Assembly: GCA_023382975.1 (NCBI GenBank)
Contig: JAHDXO010000078.1
Location: 1 to 41,923 of the forward strand
Length of the DNA stretch: 41,923 bases
Origin: Pirellulaceae bacterium
GTDB taxonomy: Bacteria > Planctomycetota > Planctomycetia > Pirellulales > Pirellulaceae
Direction of reading: 5' to 3'
In this document: positions 7,844-15,913 of the stretch, piece after piece
Layout: each line of letters begins with the position of its first letter
How positions within the stretch are numbered: the first letter of the stretch is position 1
Notes under the pieces: generated by a model
What the model saw: only the letters and a program-made list of their open reading frames with translations
What the model was told of the DNA's origin: nothing
Database searches by the model: none
Position numbers and translations under genes: made by a program

Positions 7844-9565
7844 TCAGCGGGGCGGCTTGGGCGGTCCGCCTCCACCGGGGCGAGAAGGCGGAGCGTCCCT
7901 GTCGAACTCCCGCGTGTACGTCACATGCAACTCGGCGGTGCCGAGCACCAGCCCGTGCATCGCCGACAGCAGCACCTCGCGGCCGACCTTCGACGTCGAC
8001 TCGCTGATTCTCGGCGGCGCAGAGAGGGCATAGAGCGTGAAGGTGTATTTCTTTTCCCCCGGACCTTTGGAGTGCGGCGGAGCGTAACCCAGGACCGGAT
8101 TCACGCTATTGGTGCCCCGCGTCCCGATGCCTTGAACATTCTTGGGCAGGCCCGTCACGTCCGGCGGGATGTTGTACAGCACCCAGTACCATTTGATCGC
8201 GTCCGGCGCCACGTGGTGCATGATGAGCGCCAGACTACGGGTGCCCGCCGGGACGCCGCTCCATTCCAACGGCAGCGTGGCACCGCTGCCGTTACCGGTG
8301 TATTCCTTCGGCAACGTGCCGTCCGCAGTTACCGCGGGACTGCGCAGCACGAAGGGCGACGATGAAGATGGCTTTTTCCCGCCGCCCGGCCGGTTCGGGT
8401 CACGCGGGGGCCGACTGCTGGGGTCTTGTTCGGGCCCGGCCATACGCGGAAGGGGCGTGAGGACAGTCGGCGGTCGCTGCTCGGCATCGAGCGGCAAGAC
8501 CACTCGAAAACCGATGTGATAGAACGGATGATTGGGATCCTGGGGGCCGCGGAAATAGGACGGATCGCGATTGGATACGCGGCTGTGTCCGTGCTCGCCG
8601 TTGAACCAGTTGCCGCCGCGCAGAACGCGGTAGGGCTTGCCGTCGGGCATGGGACTGCCCTCGACGGGACCGGGCGGATTGCGATCCGGGCAGTAGGCGT
8701 AATACTGCCGCTCATACCACTCGGTACACCATTGCCAGACGTTTCCCGCCATGTCGTTCAGGCCATATCCGTTACGGCCGTCGCCAGCCTGGAACGTCTC
8801 CTGCGGCCCCGGCCAGCCGAAGTCACCCCGGCGGCGCAACTGGGCATTGAAGAAGCCGACCGGCGTGGTCCACGGCAGCGGTCCGGCACGGTAAGGGTTC
8901 TTCGACTCCGGCCAATTGGCTCGCGTCGGATCCGGTTCATCGCCCCACGGGAAATTCCAATAGGGAGCGGTTTGACCGCCGCGCGCGGCGTATTCCCATT
9001 CGGCTTCCGTCGGGAGCCGGAAGCCGCTCTTGTTGAAACTGCATTCCCACGCTGTCGTGTCGTAGCACTGAGGACGGCCCTGTTGCGCACTCAGCCAGTT
9101 GCAGTAGACAGCCGCGCCCGCCCAGCGGACACACACCATCGGATGGTCTTCCTTCCGGTCGAGGACGGTGAATGCCCTCCCGTCCCAACCGATGCGGCTG
9201 TACTCGGACGTGCCGCGCGAGTCGCACAGAAGATCGTGTCCGCCGGCGAGGAATACGCCCGCGTTCCGCACTTCGAGTTGCTTCTGTGCCAGGGCCGAGT
9301 TGAGGAACTCGCAGTATTCCTTCGTGGTCACGGGGTTGACACCGATCGCCATTGCATCGAGGTGAATCGTGCGGACCGGCAGTTCGTCGCTGCCATGCTT
9401 CGGATCGACGAAGCCGTGGTGGTCGCCCCGCTCGAACTGGCCGGCAGGGAGTTGGACGAAGCCGGGCAGTGGGCCCGGCGTGCTCTTGCCCCCAGCGGCG
9501 AGACCGATTGAGGTCGCCAACATCCAGAGGGCCAGGGCGGCGGCTGTGGTTTTCGAACGAAGCAT
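7844..9565 (-). CDS. SUMF1 (formylglycine-generating-like) and PEBP fusion protein
   Basis: 573 residues. The start is set by AAGGAG seven bases upstream of ATG 9,565 and the signal peptide that follows (about 1-23). Residues 35-357 form a SUMF1/FGE-sulfatase domain, with FVQLPAGQFERGD, NPVTTKEYCEFLN, FRLPTEAEWEYAARGG, GLNDMAGNVWQWC, RVLRGGNWFNG and HIGFRVV. A Pro-rich linker (about 370-404) leads to a PEBP/YbhB-YbcL domain (about 405-560). In true formylglycine-generating enzymes the stretch after RGGS carries the active-site Cys residues. Here GNWFNGEHGHSRVSNRD has none, so it is probably not the maturase for the neighbouring sulfatase but a SUMF1-fold binding or other enzyme domain. First gene of the minus cluster. 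Confidence 0.85.
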   Translation of the reverse strand: MLRSKTTAAALALWMLATSIGLAAGGKSTPGPLPGFVQLPAGQFERGDHHGFVDPKHGSDELPVRTIHLDAMAIGVNPVTTKEYCEFLNSALAQKQLEVRNAGVFLAGGHDLLCDSRGTSEYSRIGWDGRAFTVLDRKEDHPMVCVRWAGAAVYCNWLSAQQGRPQCYDTTAWECSFNKSGFRLPTEAEWEYAARGGQTAPYWNFPWGDEPDPTRANWPESKNPYRAGPLPWTTPVGFFNAQLRRRGDFGWPGPQETFQAGDGRNGYGLNDMAGNVWQWCTEWYERQYYAYCPDRNPPGPVEGSPMPDGKPYRVLRGGNWFNGEHGHSRVSNRDPSYFRGPQDPNHPFYHIGFRVVLPLDAEQRPPTVLTPLPRMAGPEQDPSSRPPRDPNRPGGGKKPSSSSPFVLRSPAVTADGTLPKEYTGNGSGATLPLEWSGVPAGTRSLALIMHHVAPDAIKWYWVLYNIPPDVTGLPKNVQGIGTRGTNSVNPVLGYAPPHSKGPGEKKYTFTLYALSAPPRISESTSKVGREVLLSAMHGLVLGTAELHVTYTREFDRDAPPSRPGGGGPPKPPR

Positions 9566-9736
9566 GGGTTGGCTCCTTTCCGGGCGTTGTGTCCCGTTCC
9601 GTTGAATAATTGTCCGCTGGGTTGGAAATGGGGACATCGAATTCGTAAAATCGTAAGAAATACCCGCCGCCAGCGCATGATTCAAAGATTCTTGTCCCCG
9701 AACCCGCCGGTCGCGGCAATATCCATAGTGACAGGA
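9566..9736. promoter_or_regulatory. Divergent intergenic region
   Basis: This 171-base gap separates the start of the SUMF1-PEBP gene (minus) from the start chosen for the ECF sigma factor (plus), so it should hold promoters for both. I see no convincing consensus boxes and no strong inverted repeat. Confidence 0.4.
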
Positions 9737-10297
9737 ATGACCAGGATGCCCAATTCGTCGCCGATCCAAGCCGAAGCCATCTTCGAAATCCTGGTCCGCG
9801 AGAACGCGGACATGCTGGCGACGTACCTGCGCGCCGTCGTCTGGGATGTCACGGTCGTGGACGATTTGTTCCAGGAAACGATGCTGGTGGCCTGGCGACG
9901 TTTGGCCGAGTACGACCCAAGCCGGCCGTTTGGGCCGTGGCTGCGAGGGATCGCCGCGCGCCAGTTGCTGGCCCACGCGCGCAAGGCCAAACGCGATCTG
10001 ATGGTGTGTGACGAGCAGGTGTTGGAGTACCTCGACCAGCAGGTGCAGCGGATTAGCCAGCAAGACGGCGATTCCTGGGACGAGAAACTGGTCGCGTTGC
10101 GGGAGTGCGTGGCGGCCCTCCCGGAAGTCAACAAGCAACCGATCTCCATGCGTTACTTCGAGGGCCGCACCGCCGCGCGGATCGCCACCCTGCTGGACGT
10201 CACCCGCGAAGCGGTGAAGAAGCGTTTGCAGCGTGGACGCGCGCAATTGCTGGACTGCCTGCGGCGGAAGGGGGTCTTGCTGGAGCCGAATCCATGA
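9737..10297 (+). CDS. ECF-type RNA polymerase sigma factor
   Basis: 186 residues from ATG 9,737; ATG 9,746 and more distal starts are possible. Region 2 is visible in VVDDLFQETMLVAWRRLAEY and FGPWLRGIAARQLL. Region 4 is seen in ALPEVNKQPISMRYFEG, ARIATLLDVTREAVKKRL and QRGRAQLLDCL. The layout fits the sigma-70 family subgroup common in Rhodopirellula and Verrucomicrobium relatives. It ends by overlapping the next gene (ATGA), which encodes a single-pass membrane protein, the usual arrangement for sigma and regulator. It diverges from the sulfatase/arylsulfotransferase cluster, so that cluster is a candidate target; this is inferred from position only. Confidence 0.9.
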   Translation: MTRMPNSSPIQAEAIFEILVRENADMLATYLRAVVWDVTVVDDLFQETMLVAWRRLAEYDPSRPFGPWLRGIAARQLLAHARKAKRDLMVCDEQVLEYLDQQVQRISQQDGDSWDEKLVALRECVAALPEVNKQPISMRYFEGRTAARIATLLDVTREAVKKRLQRGRAQLLDCLRRKGVLLEPNP

Positions 10298-11403
10298 GCG
10301 CCTCTGACAAGATTCCGATGAATCCCGACGACCAGCGCTGGGCCGGGTGGTGGATGGACGGCGACGCGGAAGCGGACGGCGCGGATCCCGCGCCCGCTGT
10401 GCTCGAATCCGGCGAGGGGCACGGCCCCGCGCACACCCGTTGCGGCGCAGCGGACATCCAACTCGTCCACGCACTGCTGCTGTACATGAACGAGCGCGAG
10501 GCCGCAGGCCGTCAAGCCCGCATCGACCGTACGATGCGGGCCGTACGCCAGCCGACCGCGGCGTCGCTCGGCTTGGCAGGCGAGGCCGAGCTTGTGTCCC
10601 GACCGCCTCGCCGCCGCGTGGGCGCGCTCGTCCGCTGGGCGGTCGCCGCGTCGCTGCTGATCGCCGCTGTCGCCTGGTTCTATGTCTCGGCCGCCAATCC
10701 CGCTCTCGCCGCCCTGGACCGGATCGTACAAGCCATCGACGATCCGATCGACCGGACGTACGAGATCACGGTGGAACCGACAGACGATCCGGGGCGGCAA
10801 GGGGCTCGTCCGAAACCGCTGGCGAGCGGAATGCATGGTCGGCCGCTGGAAGATCGCCGGCCCGGTTTGGACGGTGCCGTGCTCTACGTCCGGGCAGGCA
10901 ACCAGTTCGTGCTGTACCGCACGACACTCAACGGCGACGTTGTGGTCAACGGCCACAACGGCCGGCAGAGTTGGCTGGTTCGCCCCAAGCGGCCGGTGCT
11001 GATCAGCGACGACCCCACTCAGTTTCGTCTGCCCATGCCCGAGAACCTGGCCACGATTCCCCTAGTCGACCTCCGCTCGAGCCTGACGGAACTGCGCCAC
11101 GGATACCGGCTTGAAGAGCGGCCCCCCGAGTCCCTCGACGACGGCGGTCCGGTGCTTTGGCGGCACCTGCGGGCGGAAAAGATCGATTCGGCGACGAAGG
11201 GGCCGCGGGCGATTTCCCTCTGGTTCCATCCCACCACCCATCTCATCGGCCGGGTCCGCTTCGAGCAAATGCACTGGCAGGGATGTTCCCAGCCGCGGCA
11301 ACTGACGGTTTCGCTGGTAAGTACCCAGCCCCTACCGGCCGGCTGGTTCGACCACGACGCACATCATGCGGCGGACGTGCCGGTCGAAGGGGCCGCTCAC
11401 TGA
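10294..11403 (+). CDS. Membrane-anchored protein paired with ECF sigma factor (putative anti-sigma)
   Basis: 369 residues. The N-terminal cytoplasmic part (about 1-110) contains acidic and Arg-rich stretches, including HALLLYMNEREAAGRQARID. One transmembrane segment follows (LVRWAVAASLLIAAVAWFYV, about residues 112-131), then a beta-rich extracytoplasmic domain of about 235 residues. No HxxxCxxC zinc anti-sigma motif is seen. The ATGA overlap with the sigma gene suggests coupled translation and a role in controlling it. The outer domain vaguely resembles lipoprotein-carrier-like sensor domains in sequence style (LWFHPTTHLIGRVRF), but I cannot assign a family. Confidence 0.7.
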   Translation: MSASDKIPMNPDDQRWAGWWMDGDAEADGADPAPAVLESGEGHGPAHTRCGAADIQLVHALLLYMNEREAAGRQARIDRTMRAVRQPTAASLGLAGEAELVSRPPRRRVGALVRWAVAASLLIAAVAWFYVSAANPALAALDRIVQAIDDPIDRTYEITVEPTDDPGRQGARPKPLASGMHGRPLEDRRPGLDGAVLYVRAGNQFVLYRTTLNGDVVVNGHNGRQSWLVRPKRPVLISDDPTQFRLPMPENLATIPLVDLRSSLTELRHGYRLEERPPESLDDGGPVLWRHLRAEKIDSATKGPRAISLWFHPTTHLIGRVRFEQMHWQGCSQPRQLTVSLVSTQPLPAGWFDHDAHHAADVPVEGAAH

Positions 11404-11626
11404 GGTGGCTGACTGGGATCAGGGCTGCAGATCGGACTAGGAAGGGGAATCCAACGCCATCGAGCTGCTGCCGGACGCGTCGCGGCGTGACGAATGGACC
11501 CCGTACCACATACGCCGCCTCGCCGTTCTGCCTCACCCACCGGCCTATCTCACCCTCGCGCTGCAGGGATTCATCTGCTCCCGGCGTAGCAAGCGGCGCG
11601 AGCAGCAGGGCGGCGCTGTCGCGCGG
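11404..11626. other. Non-coding or decayed stretch
   Basis: No supported gene. A short plus-strand open stretch can be read (PYHIRRLAVLPHPPAYLTLA) but matches nothing I know. It lies between the sigma-partner gene and the second copy of the 59-bp repeat. Confidence 0.4.
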
Positions 11627-11685
11627 GCGTGAGCAGTGATGCAATGAGGAACGACGGCTTCAGGAGGTGGTGTTTCTTGGAGCGG
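11627..11685. repeat. 59-bp repeat, copy 2
   Basis: Direct repeat of 314-372 with three mismatches. On the minus strand it still encodes RSKKHHLLKPSFLIASLLT, the signal region of the DUF2341 fragment, but the reading frame does not continue into a DUF2341 domain. The homology ends abruptly at both sides. The following 130 bases up to the S9 peptidase gene hold no recognised gene. Confidence 0.85.
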
Positions 11686-11815
11686 ACTGCGGTCATTATC
11701 CACCTGCTAATCACATGTTTGGTGTTCATCGTTTCTTCTCAGTTCGCTACTTTCGATGGCCGGGGCTGGAAGGTAGACATCGTGCGCTCACTCCATGGTT
11801 GTCCAAGCGTCAGAA

Positions 11816-13906
11816 TTATCGCGCGCCCGGTGCTAGGTGTTCGATCAGATATCGCGTCATCAGCATTCGCAGATGGACGGCCGTGCCGCGGCCTTCGCGG
11901 AGCCCGTGGTCGCGATGGGGATACGCCATGTAATCGAACGGCTTGCCTAATTCGATCAAGCGATCCACCAGCCCTTCAGTGATCTGCAGATGGGTGTTGG
12001 TCTCGCCCGTGCCGTGGACGATCAACAAGTCTCCCTGCAAACCGTCGGCAAAGTTGATGGGCGCGGACCGGCGGTATCCCTCCGGATTCGTCTCGGGGGT
12101 CTCCATGTAGATCTCCTGGAACCACGCGTTGTACAGATGCGGCTGCGGCTTGGGCGCGACGGCGATCCCCACGTGATAGACATCAGGCTTGCGGAACATG
12201 GCGTTCAGGGTATTCGAGCCGCCGCCACTCCACCCCCAGATGCCGACCCGAGACAAGTCGACGTAGGGGCGGGTGCGGCCGAGTTCTTTCACGCCCGCCG
12301 CTTGCTCCTCGGTGGACAGAGGACCGAGGCTGCCGAAAATGGCCCGCCGCCATGCGGCCCCCTTCGGTGCCGGCGTGCCCCGGTTGTCGATGGACACGAC
12401 CAGATAGCCGAGGTCGGCGACCAGTCGATGGTAGTCGGCATGGACCTTTCCCCAGGCGTCCAGCACCGTTTGTGCGTGCGGCTCTCCGTAAACGTGGACG
12501 AAGACTGGATATTTTCGAGCAGGATCGAAGCTGCCGGGCTTGATCATCCACGCATCCATGACCACGCCCTCGCCGATTTCGAGCTGGAAGAATTCGGTGG
12601 GCTGTGCGATCAACGGCTTCATTCTCTCGCGCAACTCCTGATTGTCCTCCAGCACGCGTACGAGCCGGTGTTCCGGCAATTGCACAAGTTCGGTCACCGG
12701 GGGCGTGTCAAACGTCGAATAGGTATGGAACGCCCACTTCGCATCCGGGGAGAAGACGTAGTCGTGGGTGCCGGGTTGGTCTGCCGGGGTCACTCGTTCC
12801 GGCTCGGCGGTTCCATCCAAGCGGACTCGGTATAGATACTTCTGCGTGGCGTTGTCCGGGGACGCATAAAAGTAGAACCAGCCTCCGGCCTCGTCCACCA
12901 CCGCACGCTCGATAATGTCGTACGCACCGGGTGTCAGGAGCGCCAGTTCCCGGCCCTCGCGCGAATAGACGTAGGCATGCCGCCAGCCGTCCTTTTCGCT
13001 CAGCACCAGGAATGCCTGACCGTCGCGAATCCACGTCAGCCCGGCGTTCGTCCCGTAGCTGGCGACCACCCAAGCCGGATCGGATTCGCGGAAGATGCGC
13101 CGGATCGCACCGATGCGGACGTCGGCCAGGAGGAACTCACGCTCGTTCCGGAACCGGCTCAGCTTTTCGACGCACAGTTCGTGCGAGTTTCCTGCCCACT
13201 CGACCTGCCCCAAGTAGAAGCCCTCTGCCGGGATGGGAATGGAGAGCCAGCGTGTCTCCTTTCCCTGGGCGTCGACGACGCCGACGCGCAGCATCGGAAT
13301 CGCTCCGCCCACCCTGGCATATCGGACTTCTTTGACTTCCGGATACGTCGGGTCGCCCGGAACCAGGACCGAACGAAGCCTGACTGCGGACGCGTCCGAT
13401 TGCACAAAGGCGATCCACTTCCCATCCGGGCTCCAGACGGCCCGATCGTTCGATACCGGGCTGTCTGCCGGACTGTTCGTCAAGCGGATCTCCCGCCCGC
13501 TATCCACTTCGCGCACGTACAGGTTTCCCCGTGTCGAAACCAGGACGCTCCGGCCATCCGGCGACAGGTTGCCGGTTCTGCCGGGCATGTCTTTCCGCGA
13601 TGGTTCCAAGACGCTTCGTTCGCCGCTGGCGGCATCGTACCGCACCAGCACCGGGTCTTTCCCGTCGGAAACTGGTTCCGAGACCGTGTACCCCGTGCTG
13701 TCAGGCAGCCAGTCGGCCTGGAATCTCTTGGCCCGGAATTCGTTCCGCTCGTAAATGGCCCGCAGCCGCGACTCCGCTTCCTCAAGCAAGGACGCTCGGG
13801 GACTCTCGGCACGAATGCCGGAGATGAGCGTGGAGCCGACCAAGAGCCAGCCTGCGAAAGCAATACCCGTTCGCGTACGTACCAGTCTTTGCATTGCGAC
13901 ATCCAT
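11816..13906 (-). CDS. S9 family serine peptidase (dipeptidyl peptidase IV type)
   Basis: 696 residues with a signal peptide (about 10-34). A beta-propeller N-terminal domain of the DPP IV kind covers about 60-440, with SPDGRSVLVSTRGNLYV, AVWSPDGKWIAFVQ and FSPDAKWAFHTYS. An alpha/beta-hydrolase domain follows (about 465-690). The nucleophile elbow is GIWGWSGGGS with Ser560, and the catalytic His is probably H667 in RDHGLREG. The acid residue lies in HGTGETNTH. DPP IV has GTADDNVH with the catalytic Asp first, so here it is Glu635. The enzyme probably trims dipeptides or oligopeptides in the periplasm. It stands alone, facing away from the neighbouring clusters. Confidence 0.88.
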   Translation of the reverse strand: MDVAMQRLVRTRTGIAFAGWLLVGSTLISGIRAESPRASLLEEAESRLRAIYERNEFRAKRFQADWLPDSTGYTVSEPVSDGKDPVLVRYDAASGERSVLEPSRKDMPGRTGNLSPDGRSVLVSTRGNLYVREVDSGREIRLTNSPADSPVSNDRAVWSPDGKWIAFVQSDASAVRLRSVLVPGDPTYPEVKEVRYARVGGAIPMLRVGVVDAQGKETRWLSIPIPAEGFYLGQVEWAGNSHELCVEKLSRFRNEREFLLADVRIGAIRRIFRESDPAWVVASYGTNAGLTWIRDGQAFLVLSEKDGWRHAYVYSREGRELALLTPGAYDIIERAVVDEAGGWFYFYASPDNATQKYLYRVRLDGTAEPERVTPADQPGTHDYVFSPDAKWAFHTYSTFDTPPVTELVQLPEHRLVRVLEDNQELRERMKPLIAQPTEFFQLEIGEGVVMDAWMIKPGSFDPARKYPVFVHVYGEPHAQTVLDAWGKVHADYHRLVADLGYLVVSIDNRGTPAPKGAAWRRAIFGSLGPLSTEEQAAGVKELGRTRPYVDLSRVGIWGWSGGGSNTLNAMFRKPDVYHVGIAVAPKPQPHLYNAWFQEIYMETPETNPEGYRRSAPINFADGLQGDLLIVHGTGETNTHLQITEGLVDRLIELGKPFDYMAYPHRDHGLREGRGTAVHLRMLMTRYLIEHLAPGAR

Positions 13907-14207
13907 TACGGCTGGGGCTCAACGAGAATAGAGTTCCTCTCCGAATACCATGGCCAGTATACCGCGTTTCGTGGCGCAAGCGATAGGGACCCGCTCTTCG
14001 ATGACACTCCAGCCGACTTCGTGCTTGGTATCGGCGGTCAGCGAATGCTGAACGGGTCGGAATGGCTGAACAGGCAACCCGGCGATTCGGGCCTTCTTCT
14101 ACCTTTCCCGGCGTCCACTGTCGGCGGGCATGGTGGCCAAAGCGGGCGCTCCCCTGGATCCACCCTTGACCTGACGGAACGTATGGCGGACGCGACCGGC
14201 TGGGCCG
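13907..14207. other. Intergenic stretch without a recognised gene
   Basis: Between the S9 peptidase start and the DUF932-like fragment I see no supported gene, RNA or repeat. The S9 promoter should lie at its left edge. Confidence 0.4.
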
Positions 14208-14369
14208 TGGCCTGAGTTCAAGGCGAGGACGGCATGGAGCCTCCTGAACGCCTTCACGGAAGTGCTCAAGGATCGTCAGAATTGGCAGCCCTCACGAGCG
14301 GCCCACGAGACGATCCCCCTGCAGAAGTTGATCGGCGGCGGGTACGGGATCCCCGTGCAAGCCACCTGA
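14208..14369 (+). pseudogene. Possible DUF932-like C-terminal remnant
   Basis: A plus-strand stretch without its own start reads PEFKARTAWSLLNAFTEVLK, continues DRQNW, and ends in a TGA after GGGYGIPVQAT. The block TAWxLxNAFTEVLKDRQ resembles the conserved C-terminal segment of DUF932 (phage- and plasmid-associated) proteins. The upstream domain is absent. A GC-rich hairpin follows 30 bases later. Confidence 0.3.
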
Positions 14370-14400
14370 TCAGCGACGCAGCTTTCCGTGGGAGCAGCAC

Positions 14401-14423
14401 GCCCCCTCCAGTCCGGAGGGGGC
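14401..14423. terminator. Strong GC hairpin, terminator-like
   Basis: Nine-base perfect arms GCCCCCTCC and GGAGGGGGC with a five-base loop, followed by ATTTC rather than a clear T-run. It sits after the DUF932-like remnant and 130 bases beyond the end of the methyltransferase gene, so it could act on either strand. Confidence 0.5.
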
Positions 14424-14551
14424 ATTTCACGTGCCCCGCATCCGTCTCGACAGACCGCAACGCAGGAACCGATTAGGTTGTACCCTCGGTCGAAACCGAC
14501 CAACGGCAACATAGGGGACGGGTATGGGGTAATCCGAACACTGCTGAGGCG

Positions 14552-15913
14552 TCACGGCTCTCCGCGTGAAACTCGCAACAGAAGATCCCGGCGAATCCTC
14601 TGCTCAATCTCCATCATAACCTGAAATCGATGACGTGACACAGCAGTACGATACTGGGCGAACGGCCGCGGGTACTTCTCCGCGAGATCAAGCGGAACCG
14701 CGAGGTTAAGGAGATCTCCCTCCGCCACATACGACGCACCCGTACCTCTTTCCACCAGTGCCGCTAACAAGTCGCCTCCAAGGCAGACTCGAACAGCGAA
14801 CAGCAGTCGCGTGCGATCCGCTACGCGACTTGGTCGCAAAATAAACATGCAGTCGCTACAAGGCACGCCGATTAGCTCTACCGGGACCCCAAGTGATGAA
14901 GCACAGCCACGCCCAACATGCTTCATCAACAGATCGCCCCGCTCGACCACCAACACATCGCGATTCGGAGATAACTGCTTGTGCCGCGGAGACCTTCGCC
15001 AGAAGCCCCCCTCGTAGTCACAAGTGTGAACGGCGTACAACGGCCCCGTCGGCGAAGCCTCGGTCCCCCTGTGGAAAATGCACTCCTCGCCGAGCTTTCT
15101 CCAATTCGGGCCGACTCCTCGCAGCTTGGCCAACCGTCGCTTCGCAGCGTGAAAGCCATAGTCCAGCCTGAAGTCAGGAGACTCCTCGGACATCCTTACT
15201 CGAACCGACTCCGGTGCCGAAAGGTCATGATTGCTCAAAACACAAAGCCGACCTGCACGCCGCTTCTCGAACACCACCAGATAGACCCGTGATTCTACGC
15301 CAGGGAACGTCCGTCCCGGCAACTCGTGCACACAGAGGACACTTCCAGCCTCAAGCAGAAATTCACGAAACCAGCTTGTTCTATTTGAACAAACAAGTGA
15401 TCCAGGAAGTATGGCGAGGAGCCGACCCTTCGGCCTAAGAAGCTCAATCCCACGTAGAACGAACGATGCCTCCAACGGCGCATACCGACAACGGCCGCTA
15501 CCTTGCCCCCCTACCTGAACCAACGACACGCGATGTAAGCTCTCCGCCCTGCCCGCGAACGGCGGATTCATAATAATGCAGTCGAATAGTCCATCCGAAG
15601 ACGCCCCGGCGCTCGGCATCGCCCAAGTGAGAAAGTCCGCATGCACGAGCCGCAACTTGCGCCCCAACGCACCAAGAAACTCGGCAGCCACAATAGACAG
15701 CGCGGTATCATCGATATCGACACAGACCACTTCGCAATTTCCATCAGTAAGCCGTCCAAGAAGCGGACGCAGAAGCGCCCCGGTCCCGACGCACGGGTCG
15801 AGAATGCGTACCATACCCCGTGGGGCATATCTCGAAAGCACTTCTGCGACGCATTGCGGCGTCTCGTGACGCTTCTTTACGTTCAAAGCAAATCCACCAA
15901 GTAAAAATGCCAC
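14552..15913 (-). CDS. N6-adenine DNA methyltransferase with C-terminal specificity-type domain
   Basis: 453 residues. The N-terminal half is a class I methyltransferase. It has an ETPQCVAEVL lead-in, the SAM-binding motif ILDPCVGTGALL (37-48), the acidic motif CVDIDDTAL and the catalytic motif MNPPFAG (115-121), as in gamma-type adenine-N6 enzymes. The C-terminal 200 residues (WRKLGEECIFHRGTEASPT, then VVERGDLLMKHVG and YVAEGDLLNLAVPL) look like a target-recognition domain of type I S or type IIG proteins. I see no nuclease domain. It is the last gene of a four-gene minus-strand operon, overlapping the preceding gene by about 31 bases. A TTG start further in is possible. Its likely role is to mark self DNA or act as the DNA-recognition arm of the system. 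Confidence 0.8.
   Translation of the reverse strand: MAFLLGGFALNVKKRHETPQCVAEVLSRYAPRGMVRILDPCVGTGALLRPLLGRLTDGNCEVVCVDIDDTALSIVAAEFLGALGRKLRLVHADFLTWAMPSAGASSDGLFDCIIMNPPFAGRAESLHRVSLVQVGGQGSGRCRYAPLEASFVLRGIELLRPKGRLLAILPGSLVCSNRTSWFREFLLEAGSVLCVHELPGRTFPGVESRVYLVVFEKRRAGRLCVLSNHDLSAPESVRVRMSEESPDFRLDYGFHAAKRRLAKLRGVGPNWRKLGEECIFHRGTEASPTGPLYAVHTCDYEGGFWRRSPRHKQLSPNRDVLVVERGDLLMKHVGRGCASSLGVPVELIGVPCSDCMFILRPSRVADRTRLLFAVRVCLGGDLLAALVERGTGASYVAEGDLLNLAVPLDLAEKYPRPFAQYRTAVSRHRFQVMMEIEQRIRRDLLLRVSRGEP

Noticed and set aside
7844..9565. Formylglycine-generating enzyme that matures the nearby sulfatase
   Set aside because: The SUMF1 domain lacks the Cys residues needed for catalysis, and the protein is exported, whereas sulfatase maturation happens before folding.
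9566..10474. Upstream extension of the SUMF1-PEBP frame to 10,474
   Set aside because: The extension is antisense to the ECF sigma gene. A strong ribosome-binding site and signal peptide fix the start at 9,565.
14552..15913. Complete type IIG restriction enzyme
   Set aside because: Methyltransferase and recognition parts are visible, but no nuclease motif is seen in the 453 residues.
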